Assembly: GCA_038049695.1 (NCBI GenBank)
Contig: CP142461.1
Coordinates: forward strand, 37,342,501-37,406,500
Direction: 5' to 3'
DNA: 64,000 nucleotides
DNA from: Cinnamomum chago
Lineage: Eukaryota > Streptophyta > Magnoliopsida > Laurales > Lauraceae
Shown here piece after piece: positions 1 to 8,904 of the stretch; positions within the stretch are counted from its first letter, which is position 1; each line of letters opens with the position of its first letter. The notes beneath the pieces are model-generated. The model saw only the letters and a list, made by a program, of their open reading frames with translations, did not search any database and had not been told where the DNA came from. The position numbers and the translations under genes are program-made.

Positions 1-303
1 GGGACAAACTATATTAAGAAAAGATTGGCAAACCCATTACTTTCAAGCATCATCTATCTAGAATCATGTCAGCATTTTTTTTATTTGTCTGTCTTGATAT
101 GTATTCAAATAAATGTTGGCTTGAAATTAGAAGTTTTTGTATAGAATGTTTTTAAGCTCCTTGCAAAGTAATATTGATAGAAGTAAAGTAAAGGAATTAT
201 TTATCAAGTATTTGTCAACTTATAAATTTCTTTCTACCATGATTGATTTTTGTTACCAGAGTGCCTACATATCTTGTGCATATCATTGGTTATTTCTCTC
301 AAA

Positions 304-336
304 CTTGTTTTCTGAGAGAGAGATAGCCAGTTCAAG
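304..336 (+). other. Probable 5'-UTR splice acceptor and leader just before mL53 ATG (left copy)
   Basis: A pyrimidine-rich stretch and a short GA repeat end in CCAG six bases before the mL53 start codon. This looks like a 3' splice site followed by a very short leader. The upstream leader exon is outside the window for this copy. In the right copy a candidate leader exon lies 3.7 kb upstream. This is inferred from sequence signals only. Confidence 0.4.
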
Positions 337-693
337 ATGCTGAAGTTTCTGTCGAAAGTGAAGATTGAATTCAATGCATTAGATCCTCGGACAGCCGCAT
401 GCATGGAGTTCCTGGCCCAATGCAATGCTCGCAAAGCAAAGGAGTCGAACCCTGCTTGCCAGCTGGTTGTGAAGAGGCGAACAGATGACCACCCCCCTCA
501 AATCACTGTCACATTTGTTAATGGTGTTGAGGAGGTCATTGATGCCACCTCCACCTCTGCCCAACTCGTAAGGAAGATGATCCTCGAGAAGGGCCAGCTC
601 CTTGAGACTGAGCAGATGTTCAAGGATGCTGGCGAGCCCTGGCCTGTCATCATTCCTGAGGAAGAGATTCACCAGCATGCCCCCGGAACCAAG
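337..693 (+). CDS. Mitochondrial ribosomal protein mL53, coding exon 1 (left copy)
   Basis: Exon 1 encodes 119 residues of a small basic protein of the plant mL53 type, a component of the large subunit of the mitochondrial ribosome. The N-terminus MLKFLSKVKIEFNALDPR, the FLAQCNARK stretch, and the VTFVNGVEE core followed by a conserved acidic tail (VIIPEEEIHQ) fit the plant family. Spacing of the F, FL, N-C and V-F-G positions also resembles animal MRPL53. The exon ends in ACC AAG followed by a GTGATT donor at 694. The reading frame then continues in exon 2 at 8,875, giving a 128-aa protein across an 8.2-kb intron full of transposons. The start is the only in-frame Met that keeps the family N-terminus. 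The frame is intact. Confidence 0.82.
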
Positions 694-1032
694 GTGATTT
701 CATTTTGCCGCAATTTTTAAATTTTATCATCTGCTTCTTTTAGTTGTTCTGTTGCTTATTTTCTTTAGGTATCACATCAAAATAGAAAAGAGGTTTGCTT
801 TATGAGTTCACATTTAAACAGCTCTAACTGTGTAAGACATTCATATATTATCACAAGAAATCCATAACATTTTGTTGGAATATCATTAAAGGAACAAGAA
901 AAATTTAGGGATCATTCATCATAGGCAGAGCATCAGTGTTTATTTTTGCTAAAGAACACTGCTATCATCATTTTTGCATCGTTTTCCATCGACAAATGGT
1001 ATGCTCTGTTTTTCGGGAAAAAATAAAGAGAA

Positions 1033-1070
1033 GGGGGGGAGGGGGGGGGGGGGGGGGTGCGCGCGCGGGG
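1033..1070 (+). repeat. Poly-G run followed by alternating GC
   Basis: Seven G, one A, then seventeen G in a row, followed by T and an alternating GC tract. In the right copy the equivalent site (about 48,970) is a short G-rich stretch only. Such a tract can form a quadruplex or Z-DNA and is error-prone in sequencing. Confidence 0.9.
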
Positions 1071-1263
1071 CATGTTTGGTTGATGTATCAATTCAACCAT
1101 GTTCTTCAGCAATATCCCTTGTGTCTTTATTGGGTTATGTGATTTGTCATGCGGATGGGACATAACCCAACAACGAAGTTTTCACCATGGTAGCCATGTT
1201 ATCAGTGGCTTGGACACAAATAATTAGCAGAAAGATGAGAGCTAGCATACAAACCGGCATCAG

Positions 1264-1593
1264 TAATAACTGTTAGGAAGAGGCGAGGACTATTTCTTGT
1301 TTCTTCGTAATGCACAATGCTTAGTCCAAACTTCTTTGCTAGTAAATGAAAATAAGAGTTTGTGGCTATACTCATCACCTTGATGGATAATGCCTCTGTT
1401 TTCTTGTGTAGATTTCTAATTTCCTTGGTAATAACTGTTAGGAAGAGGCGAGGACTATTTCTTGTTTCATCGTAATGCACAATGCTTAGTCCAAACTTCT
1501 CTGCTACTAAATGACAATAGGAGTTTTTGACAATACTCATTACCTTGATGGATAATGCCTCTCTTTTCTTGTATAGGTTTCATTTTTCACGGT
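1264..1593 (-). repeat. 165-bp tandem repeat, two units (left copy)
   Basis: Units start at 1,264 and 1,429. The period is exactly 165 bp, or 55 codons, so an antisense reading frame stays open through both units, with phrases such as KFGLSIVHYDETRNSPRL recurring. The right copy has three units. I do not recognise the encoded sequence, and the open frame may be a side effect of duplicating one open stretch. Confidence 0.9.
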
Positions 1594-2178
1594 CTCTTTT
1601 GCTGCCCTCATGAGTTACTCATCACTGCTTGTTAATGGATGAAGTATCCAAAAATTCGACTTGATATTGCAGGCGGAGTTTATCTAATGCATTTGTGGAA
1701 CTTTTTTAGGGATACTAGGAATGCAATGCTTTTAGTGACTGTCAAACCGTCAATTTTGATGGTGAAATTAATTGAAGAAATACGATTCTCGATGCTAACC
1801 ACCAATGCATGATTCCCTGGGTCTTTCCTACGTTGAGATCAGTAGGGATGCTTGTCCCTTCTGCCAATTGGTCCTTTAATTTAATCCAATTTCTTTGTCT
1901 CCCTCTTGAAAATTGGATGACTATGGAGACATAGGGTTACTAGGAAAGCTGAAGTTATGATTTTCCAAAGGCATTTTTAGCATATCATCTGCTATTGTAC
2001 GAAATGTTGGTGTCCAAGTAGCTTCACTGGTAACCATGGAACCACCAAAGAGGACAACCATCTCCGTGGGAAACTATAATGGTTTTGTGTGGAATACCTT
2101 CACATCAAGATTTACATATAGCAAATGACTTTAGTTTACGGCGCTCTAAGTTTTCAAATTTAAAAATGATATAGTTAC

Positions 2179-2496
2179 CTTCAAGTACTCTTCCCATCTT
2201 TTTGGTTCCATAGTGACAATATAAGTGTGTTTGTTGTGGCTTATCCTTGTTTGGTCAAGCAACTTGTTCCATGTTGCATACTGTTTCTTCATGATATCCC
2301 ACATGTTTTTTAATTGCTTCTGATCATAGTTAAGCTTATTCTTTTTAGTTAAATGCTAAAACGATTTTTTTTTCCATAAAGAAGCCTCTAGATGAGTTTT
2401 TGGTTTGCCTCCTATCTGCCCTTCTTCAATGCAAAGGTCAATGAAGATCTTATTTTCATTGGACCTAGAAGCCTTGCCCCTTTCTATTGGAGCCAT
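2179..2496 (-). pseudogene. Myb/SANT-like domain protein, broken exon (left copy)
   Basis: Read on the minus strand from the ATG at 2,496, the sequence begins MAPIERGKASRSNENKIF and continues through a domain typical of plant Myb/SANT-like DNA-binding proteins (the family of PIF/Harbinger ORF1 and L10-interacting MYB proteins). Hallmarks are the FIDLCIEE stretch, QLKNMWDIMKKQY and TWNKLLDQTR, ending EEYLK before a GTAACT donor at 2,178. A poly-A/T tract in the middle shifts the frame, and a stop follows shortly after, so this exon cannot give a full domain. Further downstream on the minus strand (about 2,110-1,970) there are weak traces of the rest of such a gene. It could be a degraded host gene or part of a Harbinger-type transposon. 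Confidence 0.6.
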
Positions 2497-2769
2497 CCCT
2501 TTTCTCCTATATTGGCAAAAAGATGAAAAGAATATAATTCCATACAAACATCTATATGGGAGTGGTAATAAACAACAATAATTAATAAAAGCCAACGTGC
2601 AAGTAAAAAGAACTCTAATTCTTCTAACAATTAAAATCGTAAAACATCTAAGGATGCTTTCAGAATCAGAATGGATGATATTTTTAAGGTAATAGATATA
2701 TTAAAGAGAAGAATTAGAATACGAGGTAGCTTGAAGGGGTGTGTATAAGAGAAATATACAAATCACCCC

Positions 2770-3300
2770 TAACCAAGGCTACACTATACATAACCGATCA
2801 ACCCCTTGTTTGGCTAGAGAGTCTGCCAACGCATTAGTCCTACTAACATGCTGAAACGAAATGCGACAACCAGTAGATAAGTCCTTAATCTCATTGAAGT
2901 AGAACTGCAACTTCCAAGGCCCTCTGAAAGTTCTTGCCCAAGAAACTACATTGAAAGAATCGCTCTCCACTATGAGGTTGAATTGGAAAGAGATCCCATA
3001 TATACAAAGAGCTTCCAAGATAGCCAAAATTTCTGCTTCATTGGAATCTTTGCCACCCACATGTTTTAAAAACATGTACAATGTCTTCCCTTTATGATTT
3101 CTGAGCACTCCCCCAACACCAGCTGGCCCAAGTTTACCAAGAGCTGCTTCGTCCACATTAAACTTAAAAAATCCCTTGGAGGAGTGCTCCATAACACTTT
3201 CATCCTTTCCTTTGATCTTCCTATTATCAAACAGGCACCCCAATTATGCATGATTTTTTCTATCTTGAGATCTGAGCACTTCTTTCCAGCACAACTCATT
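2770..3300 (-). pseudogene. L1-type LINE fragment: RNase H domain (left copy)
   Basis: An antisense frame of 154 residues (2,779-3,243) matches the RNase H-like domain (RVT_3) at the C-terminus of plant L1 LINE ORF2. It shows FKFNVDEAALG, GGVLRNHKG, the acidic EAEILAILEAL helix, VESDSFNVV and a terminal HVSRTNALADSLAKQG. The domain would degrade the RNA strand during reverse transcription. It is the downstream end of the LINE whose other pieces lie at 3,513-3,707, 3,961-4,947 and 7,002-7,975, separated by later insertions. Confidence 0.8.
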
Positions 3301-3331
3301 TAGCAATCCTCAGCTTCACAGTATACAATAT

Positions 3332-3505
3332 CTTTTTCTTTGGATAACGGAGGGTACCCCAGCCCTTTGGGTCAGACTGATCCCTACGGGCCCAGGGGGA
3401 GCCAGGTAAATCCCCTGTGGCCCAAGTGTGGTAGCGCTGTTTCGAACCCTCAACGTTCGAGAGCAAACTATGGTCCTCGGCCAGTTAAGCTACCCCTCAG
3501 GGTTC
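3332..3505 (-). mobile_element. tRNA-derived SINE with 7-bp target duplication (left copy)
   Basis: Read on the minus strand, the element opens with a tRNA-like head (GGGGTAGCTTAACTGGC as box A and GAGGGTTCGAAAC as box B) and ends with CCCTCCGTTATCC and an A-rich tail, the layout of plant Au-like SINEs. It is flanked by ACAATAT on both sides (3,325-3,331 and 3,506-3,512). A related full-length element with its own target duplication is at 60,074-60,250. It interrupts the antisense LINE. Confidence 0.8.
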
Positions 3506-3512
3506 ACAATAT

Positions 3513-3707
3513 TCACAAACCTTCCCAAGACGATTCCTTACCATTGAAGATTCTCTCATTTCTCTCCTTCCAGATACACCACAAAATAGAAAAAAGGAAT
3601 AATCTTCCACAAAATCAAATTGCGTCCGGCTAATGGGTATCCACTCCATGCCTGAAATAGTTTACTAGCTGAACTTGAAATACACCAATCCACACCACAT
3701 TCTCTTG
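3513..3707 (-). pseudogene. L1 LINE fragment between zf-RVT and RNase H parts (left copy)
   Basis: The minus strand encodes MARECGVDWCISSSASKLFQ and then WKIIPFFYFVVYLEGEK, the linker normally found after the zinc-binding zf-RVT domain of plant L1 ORF2. The SINE on one side and the MITE on the other cut it from its neighbours. Confidence 0.65.
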
Positions 3708-3960
3708 CCATTTGGCAATTCACTTGTAAAGTAAAATCAAAGTGAAGGGTCACTTTTAAGAGACAAGAAAAAGCAGGAGGTTTTATCAAAAAGTAAAAAA
3801 TTCCAAAAATCACCTCTTCTTCCTTTTTTTTTTAAAGTAAAAATGTCACTCTCTCATTCCACTAAAAGGCAAAAAGTCAATAAGGTGACCCCTTTCCTTT
3901 CTCGTCTCTTAAAAGTGACCATTTACTTTGAAATCACTTTATAAGTGAATTGCCAAATGG
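3708..3960. mobile_element. Foldback MITE inside the LINE (left copy)
   Basis: The 253-bp element starts CCATTTGGCAATTCACTT and ends with its reverse complement AAGTGAATTGCCAAATGG. The inverted similarity extends inward for about 60 bases (GTCACTTTTAAGAGAC against GTCTCTTAAAAGTGAC). It has no coding capacity. The target duplication cannot be fixed because the termini are palindromic with their flanks. The right copy is at 51,786-52,035. Confidence 0.75.
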
Positions 3961-4947
3961 GCATGGATGATGCGAACCTGCAATGAAGGAGACGATGGGC
4001 CACTGACTCCCTTTCGCTCCAACAGAAACAACATAAATCTAAAATGGATTCTGACACTAGTCCCATCCTTGAGTTATCTGCTGTTGCTATCTTTCTTGCC
4101 GCTGCCAAACAACAGAAGTCCTCAACTCTAGGCGGAGCAAGACCCCTCCAAACCAAAGCATAGGAAGAACACATCATGTCACTTGGGTCTAACTCCCTAT
4201 AGAAAGACTTCGAAGAGAAAGCTCCTAATGTGTTTGCTTTCATTATTTGGGTTTTTCAGGGGGATTTTTTTCCCCGACCTGATTTGTTCGGCGATTTGTT
4301 GGTTGGTTTCTGGTGCTCTGCCATGGTGTCTCTGCCTTTTCCGAAGTAGCAAGCGAGAACCGGCTACATCTGTGCATAAATAAACGATAGAAATAAGACC
4401 CTGCAAAGACTGAAACTCTCCCAATTCTGACTGACAAATGACCCTTTTAACACTTACTTCCCATGACACCCCATACATAATTATCTTTAATTGAAGACTC
4501 TTTATTAGAAGCAATCCTACACTATAGGAAACAAAATGTGTAAACGGCCCACCCCTAACTAATCATTGAAGCAAATACGAACTCTATCCCCTTGTTCCAC
4601 TTTAAAACCAACTTCCTTCTCAAACACTTCCCGCACCCCACCCCAACCACATTGGACACATCTCCCAAACTAGAAATGACACCCCACAACCCATACCACC
4701 TATATCTAGGGACTCTTTTTGGAACCGACTCCCACTTTTCTTCCTCGTACTTGGACACTAACTTTTCTCTATAAAGCTTTTGTCTCTACCCCAAAACTCC
4801 ACTACCATTTAGCCAGAAAGGCCCAATTCTTTAAATCCAAATTACCCAACTGCAAACCCCTGCATATCTTGGTTTAATCGCCTCATCCCATCTCATTAGA
4901 TGCAACTTCTTCTTTCACTGTTACCGTCCCATAAAAAATTCCTCATA
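3961..4947 (-). pseudogene. L1 LINE fragments: zf-RVT domain, ORF1 start and ORF2 linker (left copy)
   Basis: Three LINE pieces lie here on the minus strand. At 3,961-4,234 is a zf-RVT zinc-binding segment with VWRGLAPPRVEDFCCL and CCFCWSERESVAHRLLHC. At about 4,240-4,514 is a LINE 5' region including an ORF1-like start, MAEHQKPTNKSPNKSG. At 4,555-4,758 is SKYEEEKWESVPKRVPRYRW, the stretch normally between reverse transcriptase and zf-RVT. The ORF1 start sitting inside ORF2 implies a rearrangement or a second, internally deleted LINE inserted in the first. None of it can make a working protein. Confidence 0.65.
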
Positions 4948-4952
4948 ATAAG

Positions 4953-5287
4953 TGATGCAGTGTAGACCTCATGGCCACTTGTGTAGGGCCCACATAGATT
5001 TATGAATTTATTTTTATGTCAATAGTTTCTAATTTTATTGTAATTAGGATAAGATTCTAGTTTCCTAGTTTAAGTAGGTTTCTTAGGGCTTAAGTTATCT
5101 TTCTTATTTATATGGCATTGTAGTAAAGAATTATTTAGTTGTTGATTAATGAAATTGGGTTTTCTTATTGAGGTGCGTCCTCGTTTATTATCTCTGCGGA
5201 GATTGATTGTGTCTTCGAACACGTGCTTTGGCACCCATTGTGCTTTTAGCACTTCCCACGCAAGCCTTAAACCTAGGGTCTGCATCA
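4953..5287 (+). mobile_element. 5' LTR of a gag-only LTR retrotransposon (left copy)
   Basis: This 335-bp direct repeat starts TGATGCAG and ends CTGCATCA, so its ends are 8-bp inverted repeats with the usual TG..CA. The preceding ATAAG (4,948-4,952) is repeated after the 3' LTR at 6,997-7,001 as the 5-bp target duplication. A primer-binding site (TGGTATCAGAGC, 5,290-5,301), complementary to the 3' end of initiator methionine tRNA, follows two bases after the LTR. Confidence 0.93.
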
Positions 5288-5779
5288 ATTGGTATCAGAG
5301 CCGAATGATCCCTCGATCGTCGACGTGATTAACCGTAACCCTCTTTACGTTCACTGAGCCCCAAGCCCCAATCCCAAATCCCCCAAATCCCTGAGCATCA
5401 TCACCCCAGATCCATACTTTTTCCCAAACCCCCAGCCCCAATCCCAAATCCTTGAGCATCAACACCCCAAATCCATACTTTTCCCTAAACCCCAAATTAC
5501 CCCAATCGCTTCCTAGCAGAACCCAATCGTCCCCCATTCCCTACCTAGAGTAGAGAAAGAAGAAGAATAGAATAACAGAGGAGAAATAAATTTTCATCAG
5601 CAAGTGGACGTAGATTCATCATATTCCATAAATCTTTAGCCATCCATCTTCAAATAGCAAGATCTTCTCCATTCGGACTACAATTGACAATCCGTCTTCA
5701 CATGTGCACTCCAATCAGTGAGATCTACACATCCTGTCAGTTTGATTTTAATTTTGAAGAGCATTAAAATTTTTAGTCT

Positions 5780-6445
5780 TTGCATCAAGTTAATATGGAA
5801 TTGTCGGCCAAGATGGACTTGCAACTTCTTGAAATAAATAGAAGGCTTACAGAAACCAACAAAGAGCTTAAAGAAATCAACAAAAGGGCTAAAAGGATGA
5901 CATATGCAATCATATATGGGAAAAGATATTATGCAATTAAAGTCTGCTTTGAGCAGTATATTACTTTGCCACAAGGAAAATTGTCTGTCGAGGAATATGC
6001 TGATGAATTTGAAAGGCTACATTATTTATGTGAATTGGAAGATACACTTGATTTCAATCACTTTCTCAACGGTTTGAGACCAAGTATATTGAAGAATGTG
6101 GAGGAGGAATGCAACGATATGTATGAAGCATTTTGGGAAGCAATTCATGTGGAGCAGATACTTAAAAGGTCTCATTTAGTGGAAGTTACGCTTCAAGAAG
6201 AAAAGTCCCCACGCATAACAGATTGTGTTGAGGAACCAGTGCCAGCAGATATGCGGACCGATCCACCAGAGTTGGACAAAGAAGATTCCATATCTACAGT
6301 TGGCCTTGAAATTTCTCCTATGAGTACTAATAATTCCGAAGTGCAAATACCAAGTGATGAAGCGCAAGTTATTGATATTCCCCACATTACTATTCCTATT
6401 GATTTTGTCTTTCGGGATCAACTATGTCAACTGGGAGATGACTAG
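5780..6445 (+). CDS. Gag-like protein of non-autonomous LTR retrotransposon (left copy)
   Basis: An open frame of 221 residues is the only coding region between the LTRs. The N-terminal third is a charged helix (LQLLEINRRLTETNKELKEI). It is followed by a segment typical of plant retrotransposon Gag (FEQYITLPQGKLSVEEYADE, FERLHYLCELED, FLNGLRPSI) and an acidic tail. There is no CCHC knuckle, protease, integrase or reverse transcriptase, so the element depends on enzymes supplied in trans. This matches the described TR-GAG class of short gag-bearing elements. The start could be Met 5,780 or the next Met at 5,795. The frame is intact in both duplicate copies, despite substitutions. Confidence 0.72.
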   Translation: MHQVNMELSAKMDLQLLEINRRLTETNKELKEINKRAKRMTYAIIYGKRYYAIKVCFEQYITLPQGKLSVEEYADEFERLHYLCELEDTLDFNHFLNGLRPSILKNVEEECNDMYEAFWEAIHVEQILKRSHLVEVTLQEEKSPRITDCVEEPVPADMRTDPPELDKEDSISTVGLEISPMSTNNSEVQIPSDEAQVIDIPHITIPIDFVFRDQLCQLGDD

Positions 6446-6652
6446 CGGATAGTCAGAGATTCTGATTTGATGGTGCGTGTTCTACAAGTAAGGCACATCA
6501 ACACATATTTCAGCCATCAAAAGCAATTATGCATGAAGCTGTGCCAAGAAGTTATAGATCGAACGACAAATCAGAAGTTCGTTAGCATGATCTTTGATCC
6601 AGGTAGACATTTTCCGAACTCGAGGTCGAGTTCTTTTTCAAGTAGGGGAGAA

Positions 6653-6996
6653 TGATGCAGCATAGACCTCATGGCCACATGTGTAGGGCCCACATAGATT
6701 TACGAATTTATTTTTATGTCAATAGATTCGAATTTTATTGTAATTAGGATAAGATTCTAGTTTCCTAGTTTAAGTAGGTTTCTTAGGGCTTAAGTTAGGG
6801 CTTAAGTTATCTTTCTAATTTATATGGCATTGTAGTAAAGAATTATTTAGTTGTCGATTAATGAAATTGAGTTTTCCCATTTAGGTGCGTCCTCATTTAT
6901 TATCTCTGTGGAGATTGATTGTCTTTGGACACGTGCTTCGGCTCCCATTGTGCTTTTAGCACCTCCCATGAAGCCTTAGCCCTAGGGTCTGCATCA
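6653..6996 (+). mobile_element. 3' LTR of the gag-only LTR retrotransposon (left copy)
   Basis: It matches the 5' LTR and is preceded by a purine-rich polypurine tract (AGTAGGGGAGAA, 6,641-6,652). It is 344 bp long, partly because a 12-bp block (GGGCTTAAGTTA) is duplicated near 6,785. Several substitutions separate the two LTRs, so the insertion is not recent. The whole element is 4,953-6,996, about 2.0 kb, and lies within the antisense L1. Confidence 0.93.
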
Positions 6997-7001
6997 ATAA
7001 G

Positions 7002-7975
7002 GTCTAATTTATTCCGCACCACAGTCGGCAACCTGTATAAGGACATGTAAAATACTGGTAGGCTGGATAAGGATGATTTCATAAGCGTGATTCTTCCCCC
7101 AAGTGACAAATAATGCCTCTTCCAAGTGGATAATTTCTTCTCAAACTTTTCCACTACCAAATCCCACATCGACACTGACCTTGAATTTGCTCCAATGGGA
7201 AATCCAAGGTATTGACAAGGGAGATCACCCACTCTGTAATAAAAAGTGCTTCCATTGCTTCCGCCACAATAGTGAGTAAAAATGGTGAAAGTGGATCTCC
7301 CTGTCTCAACCCTCTCGAAGCTTTGAAGAGTCTGGTTGGAGAGCCATTAACAAGGACTAAAAATGACATAGATGAGATGCATTCTTTAATCCACCCTCAC
7401 CATCTAGTGCCAGATCCAAATCTTTCCAGCATTGAGTCTAAAAGCTTCCAATCCACATGGTCATATGCCTTTTCCAAATCTATTTTGAAAATTGCTCCCT
7501 CCTAACAAGCCTTCTTTCTTGAGTCTATAAGTTCATTTGTTATCAGGATGCCATCAATAATCTATTTGTCCTGGACAAAAGCCCCTTGGGATGGAGTAAT
7601 GATGATAGGAGTAACCGTTTTCAATCTATTAGCTTTTTTTTTTTATAGCAACTTGTAAACACAACCAACCAAATTTATGGGCCTAAAATCTTTTAGGCCC
7701 ACGGGGTTTGTCACTTTGGGAATTAACCATAAGAAAGTTGCATTTATTTCTCTATTCACCCTTCCCCTTAGATGGAACTTAGATAAGAATCACCAAAAGT
7801 CCTCTTCTAGAATATCCCAAGCAGCCTTGATAAAAGAGGAATTGAAACCATTTGGGCTCGGCGATTTATCATCCGCGCAGTCAACTTAAGCAATGGCCAC
7901 CTCTTCATCATCAAACTTCCTTTCCAATCAAACATTTAGGTGGTCCTGAATTGAAGGAAATACAATACATTTTTC
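7002..7975 (-). pseudogene. L1 LINE fragment: reverse transcriptase domain (left copy)
   Basis: On the minus strand, several frames encode plant L1 reverse transcriptase blocks in order: PNGFNSSFIKAAWDI, FRPINLVGCVYKLL, FKIDLEKAYDHVDWKLLDSM, and GLRQGDPLSPFL. The last jumps straight to CQYLGFPIGANSRS and LSTWKRHYLSLGGRITLMKS. The catalytic FADD segment that should lie between GDPLSPFL and YLGFPIG is missing, so about 100 residues were deleted. Stops and frameshifts are also present. No endonuclease domain was seen upstream of 7,975. This LINE is the host of the TR-GAG, MITE and SINE insertions. Confidence 0.8.
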
Positions 7976-8874
7976 CTTTTTAAATCATAACTTTGTTAGT
8001 GAAAGAAAGCTTATATGGTACGAGAGATGTATACTGAAAAAAACAAAGACAAACAATATCAACCAGCACCACACCCAAAAAACATTACAGCACATTCTTT
8101 AGTTCTTAAGAAAAAATAATAATAATGAAAGCCCCCACCACCCTTTTGTTGGACTAATATTTTTTAGATCAAAATAGTCAGCTTAAACCTTGTTTTTGTT
8201 ATTTGTTCTAAAACTGGATATTTAAATATTGCAATATTCCACCCAAAGTTGGAGGTAGTGCAATATTTAACCTAACATCCAAATTCAGCCCGTCTGATTT
8301 AAGTCTCATGAATGAGCGTTAATAACTTTATGTGGTCTCTTATAAAGTAGGATCTTTTGTTTCAGTTAAATTTGAGAAATGATCCTATATATATATATAT
8401 TTTTTTTTTGAATGGGGAGAAGTTATCCTATCTTGATGTCTATATCGTATGGACACCCTATTAAACTATGTGGAGCCTGCTTTTTCTTGATTTGACCTTT
8501 TCATATCACACACCTTTCCATGTAGAGGCATGGGCCAAATTCTTCTCAATTGACAATTGTATACAATGTTGTATTGCTTGTATTTAAGTGAGACAACTAT
8601 ATGTTCGACATGAATGTAAATCTTCTAGCATGTCTCAATCATTTTGGAGTGAAATTGGGCAAGTGCAAACACATGTGTGGGTTTGTGATATAGACAGTTT
8701 CCATTATAGAAGAATGTCTTTACAAACTAGTTGTTAATTAGCAAGGTCAGTGAAGTTTGCAACTCGGGATAAGATCATTTCTCACTAAATTTTCACACAC
8801 CATCTCTGTCCCATACACCTTAGGACTTAGAAATGCTAACATTCACTTTTTATTTTGCTGCTGCATTTTTATAG

Positions 8875-8904
8875 CCAAGGAAAGCAGAAGAAAAAAAGCA
8901 GTGA
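8875..8904 (+). CDS. Mitochondrial ribosomal protein mL53, last coding exon (left copy)
   Basis: After a TTTTTATAG acceptor, the exon encodes nine residues (PRKAEEKKQ) and a TGA stop at 8,902-8,904, in phase with exon 1 (phase 0). The lysine-rich ending resembles the C-terminus expected for plant mL53. The same exon is at 61,375-61,404 in the right copy with an ACAG acceptor. The join is inferred from phase and conservation. A cDNA would settle it. Confidence 0.7.
   Translation, partial: PRKAEEKKQ

Larger units (their letters stand above)
694..8874 (+). other. mL53 intron, 8.2 kb, filled with transposon remnants (left copy)
   Basis: The intron begins GTGATT and ends TTTTTATAG. It holds a G-run, a 165-bp tandem repeat, a broken Myb/SANT-like gene and a nested antisense L1 stack. 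The last 900 bases (about 7,975-8,874) hold no recognisable gene; a short TA tract at 8,383-8,400 is where the right copy has its 4.4-kb extra block. Confidence 0.75.

Noticed and set aside
379..678. Antisense open frame over mL53 exon 1
   Set aside because: It is the complement of a conserved coding exon and has no domain of its own.
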